Positions 1 through 9,040 of a stretch of 60,345 nucleotides of DNA are shown one piece after another. Positions within the stretch are counted from its first letter, which is position 1. Every line of letters begins with the position of its first letter. The stretch is taken from NCBI GenBank assembly GCA_024278955.1, contig JAJRSE010000054.1, forward strand, positions 1 through 60,345. The letters are read 5' to 3'. Source of the DNA: Planctomycetota bacterium (lineage in GTDB: Bacteria > Planctomycetota > Planctomycetia > Pirellulales > Lacipirellulaceae). The notes below the pieces were generated by a model, which saw only the letters and a list, made by a program, of their open reading frames with translations, had not been told where the DNA came from and made no database searches. The translations under genes were made by a program, and so were the position numbers.

Positions 1-1
1 G

Positions 2-214
2 AAGAGAAAAACGAAAAAACAAGGAACAGAAACAGCGGTGCAAGTATTATCATCCGTTGTACAAAGCTTCCGACTATTTGATTTTTTGGATGCGTTCAAT
101 ACGTTGCTACTTGCCAAACTGTTTGAAGAGTGCCCCGATTTTAACCGACGAACAGGATTCGACCGAATGATCCCGTCCATCCTGTTTTATCCTGTCAAAA
201 TAAACTCACTTTAG
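2..214 (+). other. Open reading stretch running in from the left edge (uncertain)
   Basis: Frame 2 is open from the left edge to a TAG at 212-214, about 70 codons, so it could be the 3' end of a gene that starts outside the window. The first two thirds look moderately coding (charged start, then a hydrophobic LLLAKL stretch). The last third overlaps a dispersed intergenic repeat (168-232), which argues against coding. I do not recognise the peptide. YhaN-type ATPases often follow an SbcD/YhaO-like nuclease gene, but nothing here shows a nuclease motif. Confidence 0.2.
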
Positions 215-232
215 GCAATTGTTCGACAAGGC
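168..232. repeat. Dispersed intergenic repeat, copy 1
   Basis: About 65 bases beginning TGATCCCGTCCATC and ending TTGTTCGACAAGGC closely match 30527-30590. The shared blocks are TGATCCCGTCCATC, TGTTTTATCCTGTCAAAA and AATTGTTCGACAAGG, with a few differences and small indels between them. It lies just upstream of the AAA ATPase start. Its function is unknown. Confidence 0.75.
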
Positions 233-265
233 AATTCCAAATTGCCAAGCGAAAGCTAGAAAACT

Positions 266-3200
266 ATGAAAATCACGGATGCAAAAATCGAAGGCTTTGG
301 TGTCTGGAACGACCTGAAGCTGACAAACCTATCGGGAAGGCTCACCGCCTTCTACGGTGTCAACGAAGCCGGAAAAACGACTCTCCTCCAGTTTGTCCGC
401 TCCGTCATGTACGGCATCTCGCCCCTTCGCCGGCAACGCTACCTCCCACCAATCAACGGTGGGCGGCCCGGCGGCTCGTTGGGAATTGTGGACGGCGAAA
501 CTCGTTTCGAGTTGACTCGCATCGCCGACCGCGGGCCTGACGACTTAGGCCTCGCAACCATCGAAACGGCTGAAGGACAAGCTGGCGGCGACCGGTTGCT
601 CCGCGAAGCCCTCTCCGACATCGACGAAACAACCTTCAACAACGTCTTTGCGATCGGGCTCAGCGAAATCCAAGAGCTTGGTACCCTCAACGGAATCGAA
701 GCATCCCAGTGGATTTATCGGCTTACCTCGGGCGTCGACCGCGTCAGCCTCTACGACGTCATTCAGAACCTACGACAAACACGTCACGACTTGTTCTCGG
801 GCAAAGATCGCAAGTCGAAGATTATGCAATTGGTCGCTCAACGCGAGACCCTGCTCGGCGAAATCCAACAGCTCGCACAGCGAACACGCCACTGGTCGCA
901 GCTTTCAGTACGCATCAAGGAACTCGACGCCGAGATTCTCGCCAAAGAATCGGACGTCCGCGATTGCGAGCACGAAGCCCGCACAATCGAAATCGCAGTC
1001 GGTCTCAAACCCAACTGGCTTAGACGCGTCAAACTTAACAACCGACTCGAACAGTATTCAGCAACCGTTCAGCTACCCGACGATGCAATCGAGCGGCTCG
1101 ACGACCTCGGCCGTAAAATCGAAACCCACCAACGCGAAGCCGCGGTCCTCGAAGGACAACGGCTCCAACTACGCGAAGAGTCTGAGCGGCTCGGCATCAA
1201 CGAGCTTCTGCTCAATTGCTCTTGCCGCATCGACGCCCTCGGCGAACAACGCGACTGGCTCCAGTCGCTCCAGCGCCAAATGGAAGACCTTGAAGCCGAA
1301 GCCGAAGGGTTCGAGCAACGACTCGAATCCGAACAACAACGGCTTGGCTCGGTTCTTGGCCTGGTCGACCAGGACACCCTCAAAGAAATCAGCAACGCCG
1401 ATATCGAAGCCCTCCAGCCGCAAATCAAAGAGATTCGCAGCGCTCAAAAACAGCTCGACCTTGCCCAAAGCGACCTCGACGCACTCACCGAGAACGAGCG
1501 ATCGCTCAAAGTCAAGGTAGAATCGGCCATCGTCGGCGGCGAGCATCACGGCTTGCCGATGGATCTTCGCGAAGCCAGCGACTTGGTCGCCCGACTCCGC
1601 AAGCGGCTCCAAGTCGAACAACGACTCGAACAAGCACGTAGCCACGAAATCGACCTTGAAGAACAAAGCCACGACCTGCTCGACGATCAAGTACTGCCGC
1701 TCCCCCTGTTCAACTGGTCGCTTGCCGCAGTCGTGCTGGGCGGGTTGCTCACCGGCGTTTGGCTTTGGGTTCCCAATTCGCCGCTCGGTAGTGCCGGAGC
1801 ACTTATTGCCCTCGGCTCACTAGCGGCAGGGATCTTTTGCTTCATATTCAAGTTTTTCACCGAAGAGGCAGCTGCCGACAAGCTTGAATCCTGCCAGCGA
1901 CAGATGGACGTCCTGGCTCGACAGATCGAAGAAGCCGAAAAAGACAAAAAACGACTCGACCTAGAACTGCCCATGACCGATGGCTCCGTCGCCTTGCGAA
2001 TCCAAGCCGCTGAACGCCACTTGGCTGAACTAGAAAAAGTGTTGCCTGTCGAGGTCGAGCGAAAACAGGCCGGCCACGAAGTCTCAACCGCCGGCTCTCG
2101 CGTCACCCAAGCAAGCAAGCAACTCGAAAAAGTCATGACCAGTTGGAAAAACAAGCTCGTCGGACTCGGCTTCTCTGAAAAGCTCGATCCGAAACGATTT
2201 CTTGCCGTTTACGATCGATTCTCGGCTCTAAGCGATCTGGAAGGCCGTGCCAAGCTACGCCGCGACGATCTCGATGCTCGACAACGCGAACATGCCATGA
2301 TCACCCGTCGCATCAACGACGTTGCCCAAGAAACTGCCTGCGTTCTTGAATCCGACGAAGTCGAGATCGGCGAAGACGGCGAAGAGTACGAAGTTGAAGT
2401 CAACATTCTCGATCAGCTCGAACACCTCCTCGCCGAGAGGCACCAACAGCTAACCGCCGTCGAGAGTCGCAAAAAGCTACTCGCTCGAATCGAGAAGCTC
2501 GAAGCAGAAGAGGCCGAACATCGCAAGGCAATCGAGGGCGCCAAAAGTCGACGAGAATCTTGGTTTCAAACCGCCGACTGCGACGACGAAGCTGCCTACC
2601 GCCGCCTTGCCGACGATCTGCTGCAAATCAAAAAAGTACGCAATCAGTGCGAAGAAATTTCTCGCGAAATCGTAGCCGCCATCGGCCGCCACGCCTCCGA
2701 AGAAACCTTTGCCCAACATCTGACTCCCGAAAACCTCCCCCGACTCGACGAACTTTGGGAAGCGGCTTCTACTCGTCTGGAAAAAAGCCAAAGCGAACTA
2801 AAAACCCTAGCCGGTCAACGGGGTGCGATTCGTCAGGAACAAAAGTCGCTCGCCGAAGACCGCTCCCTAGCCGAGCGCCAGTTGGATCTTGCCTGTACCG
2901 AAAAACAATTGGCCGATGCACGCAAATCATGGCGCGAACATGCGGTCGTCAATCACGCGCTCGAACAAATCCGAACCGACTACGAGGCAAACCGACAACC
3001 CGAGACCCTTGAAGAAGCCTCCCGCTACATGGCTCAACTAACCGGCGGCGAGTACAAGCGAGTTTGGACCCCGTTGGCAAACGATGTGCTACTCGTCGAA
3101 AACTCTGCCGGCGAATCGCTCACGGTCGACGTCCTAAGCCGCGGCACACGCGAACAGCTGTTCCTCAGCGTCCGCTTGGCACTAGTCGCCAACTTTGCCC

Positions 3201-3826
3201 GACGCGGCATCCGTCTGCCCATGGTCCTCGACGACGTACTCGTGAACTTCGACGTCATACGCGCCCAACGAGCCGCCGAAGTCCTATGCGAATTCGCCGC
3301 AGGCGGACACCAGCTCTTAGTTTTCACCTGCCACGAGCACATCTGGAACATGTTTAAGTCGCTCGACGCCGACTGCCGTCGCCTCCCAGGTCGAGGCCTC
3401 CAACCGGCCGTCGAACCAATCGAAGTCATTCCCGAAGTCATCACCGAAGTTGCGGTCGAAGAAGAAGCCCCAAAGCCACCTCCCAAAAAACGTCGCGAGC
3501 CCAAGCCTGTCGAAGTCGTCACGATCGTCGAAGAAGCCGAGCCCGAGAGTTTCTATGAGTACCCGTTTGTCGAACAGATCGAACAAGAAGAAATCGTTAC
3601 GCAAGTACCAGTAGCACTCCAGCCGCAGGCAACCGAGTTGGCGTCTATGGAAGAAACCACCTACGATTGGTCATCGAGCCAAGTCTCTCTGGAACGAAAT
3701 CGCGACCAGGAAGACTCCGCCCTCTCAAGCGTAGCCTCTGACAATGCAGTAGCTTACATCCTCTCCGAATCGAACATGACAAAAGATCACGGAGCCGACG
3801 ACCATCTCATCCAACGGCGAGCGTAA
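266..3826 (+). CDS. YhaN/SbcC-like AAA ATPase with membrane hairpin and acidic tail
   Basis: A large SMC/Rad50-type ATPase. The N-terminus has a Walker A, GVNEAGKTT, near residues 31-39. The C-terminal half-site has an ABC-like signature (LSRGTREQ, about residue 958) and Walker B (MVLDDVLVNFD, about 985), with long coiled coils between them. Two adjacent hydrophobic segments near residues 480-530 could anchor the coiled coil in the membrane, as in YhaN-type proteins. After the ATPase core there is an extra tail of roughly 180 residues, rich in E, V and P, probably disordered and not part of the usual family. YhaN/SbcC partners normally work with a Mre11-type nuclease in DNA end processing, but no nuclease gene is visible here. 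ATPase identity is firm. The DNA repair role is family inference. Confidence 0.85.
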   Translation: MKITDAKIEGFGVWNDLKLTNLSGRLTAFYGVNEAGKTTLLQFVRSVMYGISPLRRQRYLPPINGGRPGGSLGIVDGETRFELTRIADRGPDDLGLATIETAEGQAGGDRLLREALSDIDETTFNNVFAIGLSEIQELGTLNGIEASQWIYRLTSGVDRVSLYDVIQNLRQTRHDLFSGKDRKSKIMQLVAQRETLLGEIQQLAQRTRHWSQLSVRIKELDAEILAKESDVRDCEHEARTIEIAVGLKPNWLRRVKLNNRLEQYSATVQLPDDAIERLDDLGRKIETHQREAAVLEGQRLQLREESERLGINELLLNCSCRIDALGEQRDWLQSLQRQMEDLEAEAEGFEQRLESEQQRLGSVLGLVDQDTLKEISNADIEALQPQIKEIRSAQKQLDLAQSDLDALTENERSLKVKVESAIVGGEHHGLPMDLREASDLVARLRKRLQVEQRLEQARSHEIDLEEQSHDLLDDQVLPLPLFNWSLAAVVLGGLLTGVWLWVPNSPLGSAGALIALGSLAAGIFCFIFKFFTEEAAADKLESCQRQMDVLARQIEEAEKDKKRLDLELPMTDGSVALRIQAAERHLAELEKVLPVEVERKQAGHEVSTAGSRVTQASKQLEKVMTSWKNKLVGLGFSEKLDPKRFLAVYDRFSALSDLEGRAKLRRDDLDARQREHAMITRRINDVAQETACVLESDEVEIGEDGEEYEVEVNILDQLEHLLAERHQQLTAVESRKKLLARIEKLEAEEAEHRKAIEGAKSRRESWFQTADCDDEAAYRRLADDLLQIKKVRNQCEEISREIVAAIGRHASEETFAQHLTPENLPRLDELWEAASTRLEKSQSELKTLAGQRGAIRQEQKSLAEDRSLAERQLDLACTEKQLADARKSWREHAVVNHALEQIRTDYEANRQPETLEEASRYMAQLTGGEYKRVWTPLANDVLLVENSAGESLTVDVLSRGTREQLFLSVRLALVANFARRGIRLPMVLDDVLVNFDVIRAQRAAEVLCEFAAGGHQLLVFTCHEHIWNMFKSLDADCRRLPGRGLQPAVEPIEVIPEVITEVAVEEEAPKPPPKKRREPKPVEVVTIVEEAEPESFYEYPFVEQIEQEEIVTQVPVALQPQATELASMEETTYDWSSSQVSLERNRDQEDSALSSVASDNAVAYILSESNMTKDHGADDHLIQRRA

Positions 3827-4065
3827 ATCAAACTCAAAAATGGCGGAGCCCGCAGCTCTCCCTAACGCTGGTGTTCTAAGCCCGAGCCGCAATATGAGCC
3901 ACGCAACCAAGCTAGGCGATCGCCGCCGGTTTTTTTGAACCCGAACAGCCGACTGAACAGATTCATGCCGGTCGAAATTGCAGCAGATCTGCCGGCCCGG
4001 GGGATCTTGGCCAACAGATGCTGCTGCGTTCTTTTTCGATTTCGTTCAACTACTTTTCCCGAGAG

Positions 4066-6237
4066 CTATCTCCATTTGAAAACTCGGAATACGCCTTCGC
4101 CTTCTTGGACTCGCTGAGGGAGTGCGAGGAGCCGATCACGGTAGAGGCTTAGTAGTATGGCCGTGCCAAAGAAGAGCCCGCCACCGACCATCATCGTGAC
4201 GGCGGTGGTTTGTAGTTGGTCGGGCAGTTGGATCAGCCCGACTAGGCTTATTAGGTAGACCACGATCGTGCCGCCGCCGACGAGTGTGGACCAGCGGATG
4301 CGGCAGAGGATACCGGCGCCGAGCAGTGCCATACCGATCGAAAGCACTCCGACTTCGTGTAGTAGTACCCAGCCTGAATTGGCCGGAACCTCGCCAAAGC
4401 GTTGCGCGAGTAAACCGAGGGTTAGTGGTACGGCAGTGAGTAAGCTGCCGATAGCGAGGTTGAAGCTCACAAGCTGCTGCTTGGTTTCTTCTTCGCGGTA
4501 CCAGCCCAAGTAACCTGCCGAGATGAATAGAAAGCCGACAAGAGTCGCTAGGAGTTCTCCTCGTTGCAAGAAACTGAGATTGCTCAATGAGTTGAGGACA
4601 AGCAAGGAGAGGAGAATTTCGCCGAGAGCGAGGATGAAGAAATGTCTCCGCCATGCCGGCTGCCTTGAAAGCATCGTAGCAGACACAGCTGCAACGACTT
4701 GGATAACGAGAAGAGAGAGGACTGCCCAGTGGGTTTCGCTGGTCAGCAAGCGAGCAAGGGCCATCAGGATCGTGGCGGCCCCTCCTAATGAAATGCCTAA
4801 TCGCCCGGCCCATAGCGAGATGGTTGCGACTTTTGAAACTTCCTTGCGGAATTTCGCAGCAAGTTCGCCCGCAGCTAAGCAGACAACTCCGAGGATCGCA
4901 AGAGTCGAGAGAAAAATGTAGGGAGTGACATCCAGAAACAAGAGCAGCTGCCAGATGGCGGCGCAGGCGCTGAGGGTAGCCATGACCGTGGGGGCGGTGC
5001 GAGAAACACGGATGCTTGCAAGAGCAAAGCAGACGGCCCCTTCGGCAAACAACACGGCACACCATAAGTTGGGGTGGGCAACCGTTGCAACGTTCATCAG
5101 CCCCAAGGTCATAACGATTCCTAAAACTAGAAGGATGGTTGTGCCAAGCTGGGCTGCATGTGAGCAGGCTTTTTGGGTTGTTTCTGATTTCGAGGCGATT
5201 GAAATTCCAGCAAAAGCAAGTGGAATCATCATTCCAAGCGTTAGCGCGGCAATCGAAAGAGGGATCGTTAGTATGTCGAACAGAAGGAGACTACTCCAGA
5301 CCAGCAGGAAGGCTGCGGAGCCGAAATAGCGGCCTTGGGGACGAACCACAAGCTGGGAATAAATATAGGAGTAGGCTCCGCCTAAGACTAAGGCGAGTGA
5401 GATTATTTTGAGTTTTGCATCGCTAGCGATAGCAGGAACTTCTAGCAATCCCCAGCCGCTGAGATACGGTCCGTAGAACCGTCCACAAAGGTGGCCGGTG
5501 AAAAGAACGGCAATGCCGATGCTAAGGACAATGTGCCCTGCTCGAAAGAATTCGCGTCCGAAGCGTTCGCGAGAGAATATGCCTTCCCCCGGGGCGAACG
5601 CTCGTTCGAGATGGATGCAAAGCATTCCGAGAATTACAAGGAACGAGGAAGGAGGAACGATTTCCCAAAAACGGCCTACTTGACGGTCGGCTAGGAAGAG
5701 CATCCCGGTCATGGTAACTCCGCCGACGATGACATGCACAAACCAAGGGTCTGCGAGCAATCGTGCGACTAAGACATAAACGGCAACACAGACGAGTGCC
5801 GGGATCCAGAGATGTCCGCCTTGGTCGAGAGTAATGAGACCTTGGGCATCGTAGAACCAGAGGTTCAGCGGCATGACAAGGCAACCGAGTAGGGTGATTC
5901 CTTTGGAAGCCGTTTTGTAGCGAGTGTAGTGAAATCCAGCCAGTCCGGCGCCTAGCAGAGCAGCGCTGGCCGCTCCTAAACAGCTTGCGACGACCAGTCG
6001 ATTCGCGAATACTCCAACCGACCAAAGCCAAATCACAAGCCCGATAACGAGCAAGCCGCCGCCTACGAGCATAAGACCTTGGAGCGTACGCGGGTCGAGT
6101 AACACTTCAAGGAGCCTACGCGGCGGGTGGTTAGGTTGTTGCGTGTTTTCTTGCGGCCTTTCAAATGAGATTTTGACTTCGGCCTCTGGTTTAATATCTG
6201 GCTCTAGTCCGGCATCTGGCTTGTCTTGGTCTTGCAT
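4066..6237 (-). CDS. Large polytopic membrane protein of unknown function
   Basis: About 723 residues. A short acidic, hydrophilic cytoplasmic N-terminus (about 50 residues) is followed by many hydrophobic segments, on the order of 18-20, filling the rest of the protein. I chose the ATG at 6237 because a GGGGGATAAG ribosome-binding sequence precedes it; the frame is open 20 codons further upstream. No transporter signature, catalytic motif or soluble domain is recognisable. It is transcribed divergently from the sigma-54 activator at 6495 and convergently with the AAA ATPase. Function unknown. It could be a polysaccharide-related or sensory membrane protein, but nothing in the sequence decides this. 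Confidence 0.75.
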   Translation of the reverse strand: MQDQDKPDAGLEPDIKPEAEVKISFERPQENTQQPNHPPRRLLEVLLDPRTLQGLMLVGGGLLVIGLVIWLWSVGVFANRLVVASCLGAASAALLGAGLAGFHYTRYKTASKGITLLGCLVMPLNLWFYDAQGLITLDQGGHLWIPALVCVAVYVLVARLLADPWFVHVIVGGVTMTGMLFLADRQVGRFWEIVPPSSFLVILGMLCIHLERAFAPGEGIFSRERFGREFFRAGHIVLSIGIAVLFTGHLCGRFYGPYLSGWGLLEVPAIASDAKLKIISLALVLGGAYSYIYSQLVVRPQGRYFGSAAFLLVWSSLLLFDILTIPLSIAALTLGMMIPLAFAGISIASKSETTQKACSHAAQLGTTILLVLGIVMTLGLMNVATVAHPNLWCAVLFAEGAVCFALASIRVSRTAPTVMATLSACAAIWQLLLFLDVTPYIFLSTLAILGVVCLAAGELAAKFRKEVSKVATISLWAGRLGISLGGAATILMALARLLTSETHWAVLSLLVIQVVAAVSATMLSRQPAWRRHFFILALGEILLSLLVLNSLSNLSFLQRGELLATLVGFLFISAGYLGWYREEETKQQLVSFNLAIGSLLTAVPLTLGLLAQRFGEVPANSGWVLLHEVGVLSIGMALLGAGILCRIRWSTLVGGGTIVVYLISLVGLIQLPDQLQTTAVTMMVGGGLFFGTAILLSLYRDRLLALPQRVQEGEGVFRVFKWR

Positions 6238-6400
6238 GGTCTTATCCCCCGATAAGTGAGAATGAGTGGGTGGTGAAAAGGGACATATCGCAGCCAAAGG
6301 CGGTTAATCGATGCCCTTGCTGTTTTTCTTAAAGCACGTTGAATGCCAGAACACCCCGAAGAACACGTAAAGTGTTTCCTCAAAAGGACTTAGGTATATT

Positions 6401-6429
6401 TTGAAGGTTATTTTCTTTGGAATTACTAT
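6401..6429 (+). promoter_or_regulatory. Sigma-70-type promoter of the sigma-54 activator gene
   Basis: TTGAAG (6401-6406) and TACTAT (6424-6429) are separated by 17 bases, about 65 bases before the GTG start at 6495. Downstream, GTGTACA (6435-6441) and TGTACAC (6468-6474) form an inverted repeat in the leader that could be an operator or hairpin. Confidence 0.5.
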
Positions 6430-6494
6430 ATGGCGTGTACACTGAGTGCTCGCCCATGGACTTCAGATGTACACACGTAAAGGAGTGACCGGAA

Positions 6495-8066
6495 GTGATA
6501 AGTAAGTCTGAACGACACTTTTTGAGCACGCTGTCGAAGCTGACGTACTGCAATCCGTTCGCGACCGAACGGCTTGAGTTAGAACGCCAGGCACTTGGAG
6601 ATCGGTATCAGGCCGAGGACTACCTAGCTTGGAGCAAGGATATTCGACTTGAGGATTCGGACCGGCCGAATGTGGTTTTGCTTACTTCGCGAGCCGAAGA
6701 GTTAGTTGAGAAGTTGCATAAGAAACTTCAGCGTGGCGAGGCGGCTGACGAATCGGCGATTGCCTTGTATCAGGACCTTGTCGCTTACGTTTTGTACTAC
6801 CGGCATACGGCTAAGATGAAAGTGGATTCTACGCTGCTGAGCGATCGGAAGTCGCAACGCAAGATCAGCAAGATTTGGCAAGATTTTTTGTGCGAGTCGA
6901 ATCACTACTTGAAGTTGCCAGACCGTAATTTTTCGGTCGAAGGGGAACCGGCCCACCAGTTTGCGTGTTTTTTTCAGGTGCGCCGAGCTTTTCGATATAT
7001 CTTTGATAACATCCTTGGCGATTCGCGACCGGCGATTGAGTTGCGGGCCATGGTTTGGCAATCGGTTTTTACGCATGACATGCGGCGATATCGACGGTTG
7101 CTTTACGATCGTATGCGGACAATGACGACCCTGATCACGGGTCCGTCGGGAACAGGTAAGGAACTGGTCGCACGGGCGATTAGTTTGTCGCAGTACATTC
7201 CGTTTGATTCGGAACGAGAGCAGTTTTCAGGATTGCTTGCAAAAGCGTTTGTGCCGGTGAACCTTTCGGCGCTTTCGCCAACGCTGGTTGAGTCGGAGCT
7301 TTTTGGTCATTGCCGTGGCGCATTTACGGGGGCGCTGGCTGATCGGCAGGGTTGGCTTGAAGTTTGTCCGGAGTACGGGGCCGTGTTTCTTGACGAGATT
7401 GGCGAGCTAGACCCGGCGATTCAAGTGAAGCTGCTGCGTGTGGTGCAGAATGGCGCGTATTCGAGAATTGGTGAATCGGATGAGAGAAAGTTTACTGGGA
7501 AATTGTTGGCAGCAACCAACCGAGATTTGGCGGAGGAGATTTCTGCAGGGCGGTTTCGAGAAGATTTGTACTATCGACTTTGTTCTGATCGTATTGAAAC
7601 GCCGGCGCTGATTGACCACTTGCAGGACAACCCGAATGCACTTCAGGGGCTCATTGCGTTTATTTCGCGTCGACTCGTTGGGGAGGAAGCCGAGGAGCTG
7701 ACCTCCGAGGTTGAAGCTTGGGTCGCGGGGCATATGGATGCCGATTATTCTTGGCCGGGAAACATTCGCGAGCTTGAGCAGTGTGTTTGCAATGTTCTGA
7801 TACGGCAGCAGTATCAGCCTCGAAATTTGGCGCCGGCGGTTACCGAAGAGGACCGCGGCAAGCTGTGGCTTGCGGAAGCCGAGCGTGGAACGCTGACATT
7901 TGCTGACTTATTGAGCCGCTACTGCACATGGGTTTACGCAAAGTTGGGCAGCTACCAACAGACGGCGGAGGCATTGGGAATTGATCGCCGCACGGTGCGG
8001 AGTAAGGTTGATCGCGAGTTGTTGGAGCAGATTCGTAGCGATACGCCCAAGGCTTGTAATTCCTAA
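6495..8066 (+). CDS. Sigma-54-dependent transcriptional activator (AAA+, Fis HTH), no receiver
   Basis: A bacterial enhancer-binding protein that remodels RNA polymerase-sigma-54 using ATP. It starts at a GTG preceded by AAAGGAG nine bases upstream. The N-terminal ~195 residues match no receiver, GAF or PAS pattern I recognise. The AAA+ domain has Walker A GPSGTGKE (about 216), the sigma-54-contacting GAFTGA loop (about 275-280) and Walker B VFLDEIGELD (about 297-306). A Fis-type HTH with TAEALGIDRRTVRSKV lies near residues 488-505. No sensor kinase is adjacent, so the novel N-terminus probably senses the signal. It could be autoregulated through the leader inverted repeat. Class assignment is firm; targets are unknown. 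Confidence 0.9.
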   Translation: MISKSERHFLSTLSKLTYCNPFATERLELERQALGDRYQAEDYLAWSKDIRLEDSDRPNVVLLTSRAEELVEKLHKKLQRGEAADESAIALYQDLVAYVLYYRHTAKMKVDSTLLSDRKSQRKISKIWQDFLCESNHYLKLPDRNFSVEGEPAHQFACFFQVRRAFRYIFDNILGDSRPAIELRAMVWQSVFTHDMRRYRRLLYDRMRTMTTLITGPSGTGKELVARAISLSQYIPFDSEREQFSGLLAKAFVPVNLSALSPTLVESELFGHCRGAFTGALADRQGWLEVCPEYGAVFLDEIGELDPAIQVKLLRVVQNGAYSRIGESDERKFTGKLLAATNRDLAEEISAGRFREDLYYRLCSDRIETPALIDHLQDNPNALQGLIAFISRRLVGEEAEELTSEVEAWVAGHMDADYSWPGNIRELEQCVCNVLIRQQYQPRNLAPAVTEEDRGKLWLAEAERGTLTFADLLSRYCTWVYAKLGSYQQTAEALGIDRRTVRSKVDRELLEQIRSDTPKACNS

Positions 8067-8099
8067 GCTTTTTGGAAATTCGCAAGACTTGGGATTTTT

Positions 8100-8762
8100 C
8101 TAAAGGCGATCTTCTAGCAGCTTCGCAATTTCGTTCGGGTCGATTTCTTGCAAGCTATCAACGACGAGGTCGGCGTGGGAAAGCTGATCGCGTGTGGCGG
8201 TGCCGGTAAGGGCGATGCTTAACATTTCGGCTCGGTTGGCGGCTTCAACTCCCGCGGGAGCGTCTTCGACGACTGCACATTGGCCTGGCAGAACGGACAA
8301 TCGTTCGGCTGCGATTAAGAAAACTTGCGGATCGGGCTTCCCTTTTGTGACATCCGAGCCGGTGACTCGGGCAGCGAAGCGATCTGCTCGTTCGAGTTTG
8401 TCGAGCGTGAGTGCGACATTTTCTGGTGGGCCAGAGGAGCCGACTGCCATGGCGAAGTCGGCGGCGAAGAGTGCGTCGATTAATTCTTTGGCGCCATCGA
8501 TGGCGGGAAAATCTTGGCGGACGATATCGCGGAAGAGCGATTCTTTGCGATCGTCGAACGCTTGGATTTTTTCGTCAGGAAATTCGTTACCGCACAGCTG
8601 GAAGATGATATCGCGGGTGGTGCGGCCAAAGGTGGCTCGGAACTGGGCTTCAGTGAACTCGAAGCCTTGCTCTCGCAACATTTGTTGCCAGCTTTGAAAA
8701 TGGGGCTGATAGGAATCGACGAGCACGCCGTCGACGTCGAAGATGATGGCTTTTTTGGTCAT
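8100..8762 (-). CDS. HAD-superfamily hydrolase, beta-phosphoglucomutase-like
   Basis: 220 residues with the HAD nucleophile motif FDVDGVLVDS at residues 8-17, an alpha-helical cap, motif II near VGSSGPPENV, a lysine in TKGKPDPQVF and the acidic motif VVEDAPAGVEAA. This is the subfamily IA layout of beta-phosphoglucomutase and small-sugar or phosphoglycolate phosphatases, with a DxD pair for phosphoryl transfer. It probably acts in the cytoplasm on a small phosphorylated metabolite; the exact substrate cannot be read from sequence. It ends 33 bases from the convergent sigma-54 activator gene and stands alone on its strand. Confidence 0.85.
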   Translation of the reverse strand: MTKKAIIFDVDGVLVDSYQPHFQSWQQMLREQGFEFTEAQFRATFGRTTRDIIFQLCGNEFPDEKIQAFDDRKESLFRDIVRQDFPAIDGAKELIDALFAADFAMAVGSSGPPENVALTLDKLERADRFAARVTGSDVTKGKPDPQVFLIAAERLSVLPGQCAVVEDAPAGVEAANRAEMLSIALTGTATRDQLSHADLVVDSLQEIDPNEIAKLLEDRL

Positions 8763-8823
8763 GTTGATAGGTGAGAAAGTTGAGGAGCATTGCTTTGTCT
8801 GTAAAAATCGCAGTCACTTTGTT

Positions 8824-8898
8824 TGAACCACGACGAAACGACAGGAACGGCGTGCGATACTCGTTGTTTCCCGGTGTTTCGCAGTGGTTCACTTTTTT
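8824..8898. repeat. Hairpin repeat of the GAACCACGACGA family, copy 1
   Basis: Begins TGAACCACGACGAAACGAC and ends GCAGTGGTTCACTTTTTT. The outer arms TGAACCAC and GTGGTTCA are inverted. Related copies are at 11714-11743, 18598-18655 and 30403-30482, all in spacers. Confidence 0.7.
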
Positions 8899-8960
8899 CG
8901 ATTTCGCTGGAATAGGCTGCTTAGAAAAGACTTTGCAACCTGGCTGGGAGAGGACATAGT

Positions 8961-8996
8961 TTGACTTACACAAAGCGTTGTGTAATACTTTGTGTA
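8961..8996 (+). promoter_or_regulatory. vapBC promoter with overlapping palindromic operator
   Basis: TTGACT (8961-8966) and TAATAC (8983-8988), 16 bases apart, make a good sigma-70 promoter 52 bases before vapB. Two nested inverted repeats cover it: TTACACAA/TTGTGTAA (8966-8973 and 8978-8985) and TACACAAAG/CTTTGTGTA (8967-8975 and 8988-8996). Toxin-antitoxin operons are normally repressed by the antitoxin-toxin complex binding such palindromes, so this is the likely operator. Confidence 0.7.
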
Positions 8997-9040
8997 GAGC
9001 GACGGGGTGTAATTTCCTTTGTTTCGTGGGGTATTTAGCA

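Noticed and set aside
648..1520. 290-codon plus-strand frame inside the AAA ATPase
   Set aside because: Ser/Thr/Asn-rich shadow of the ATPase coiled coil in another frame; no start signal.
4136..5065. 309-codon minus-strand frame
   Set aside because: Shadow of the membrane-protein gene, with Arg/Ser/Cys-rich composition.
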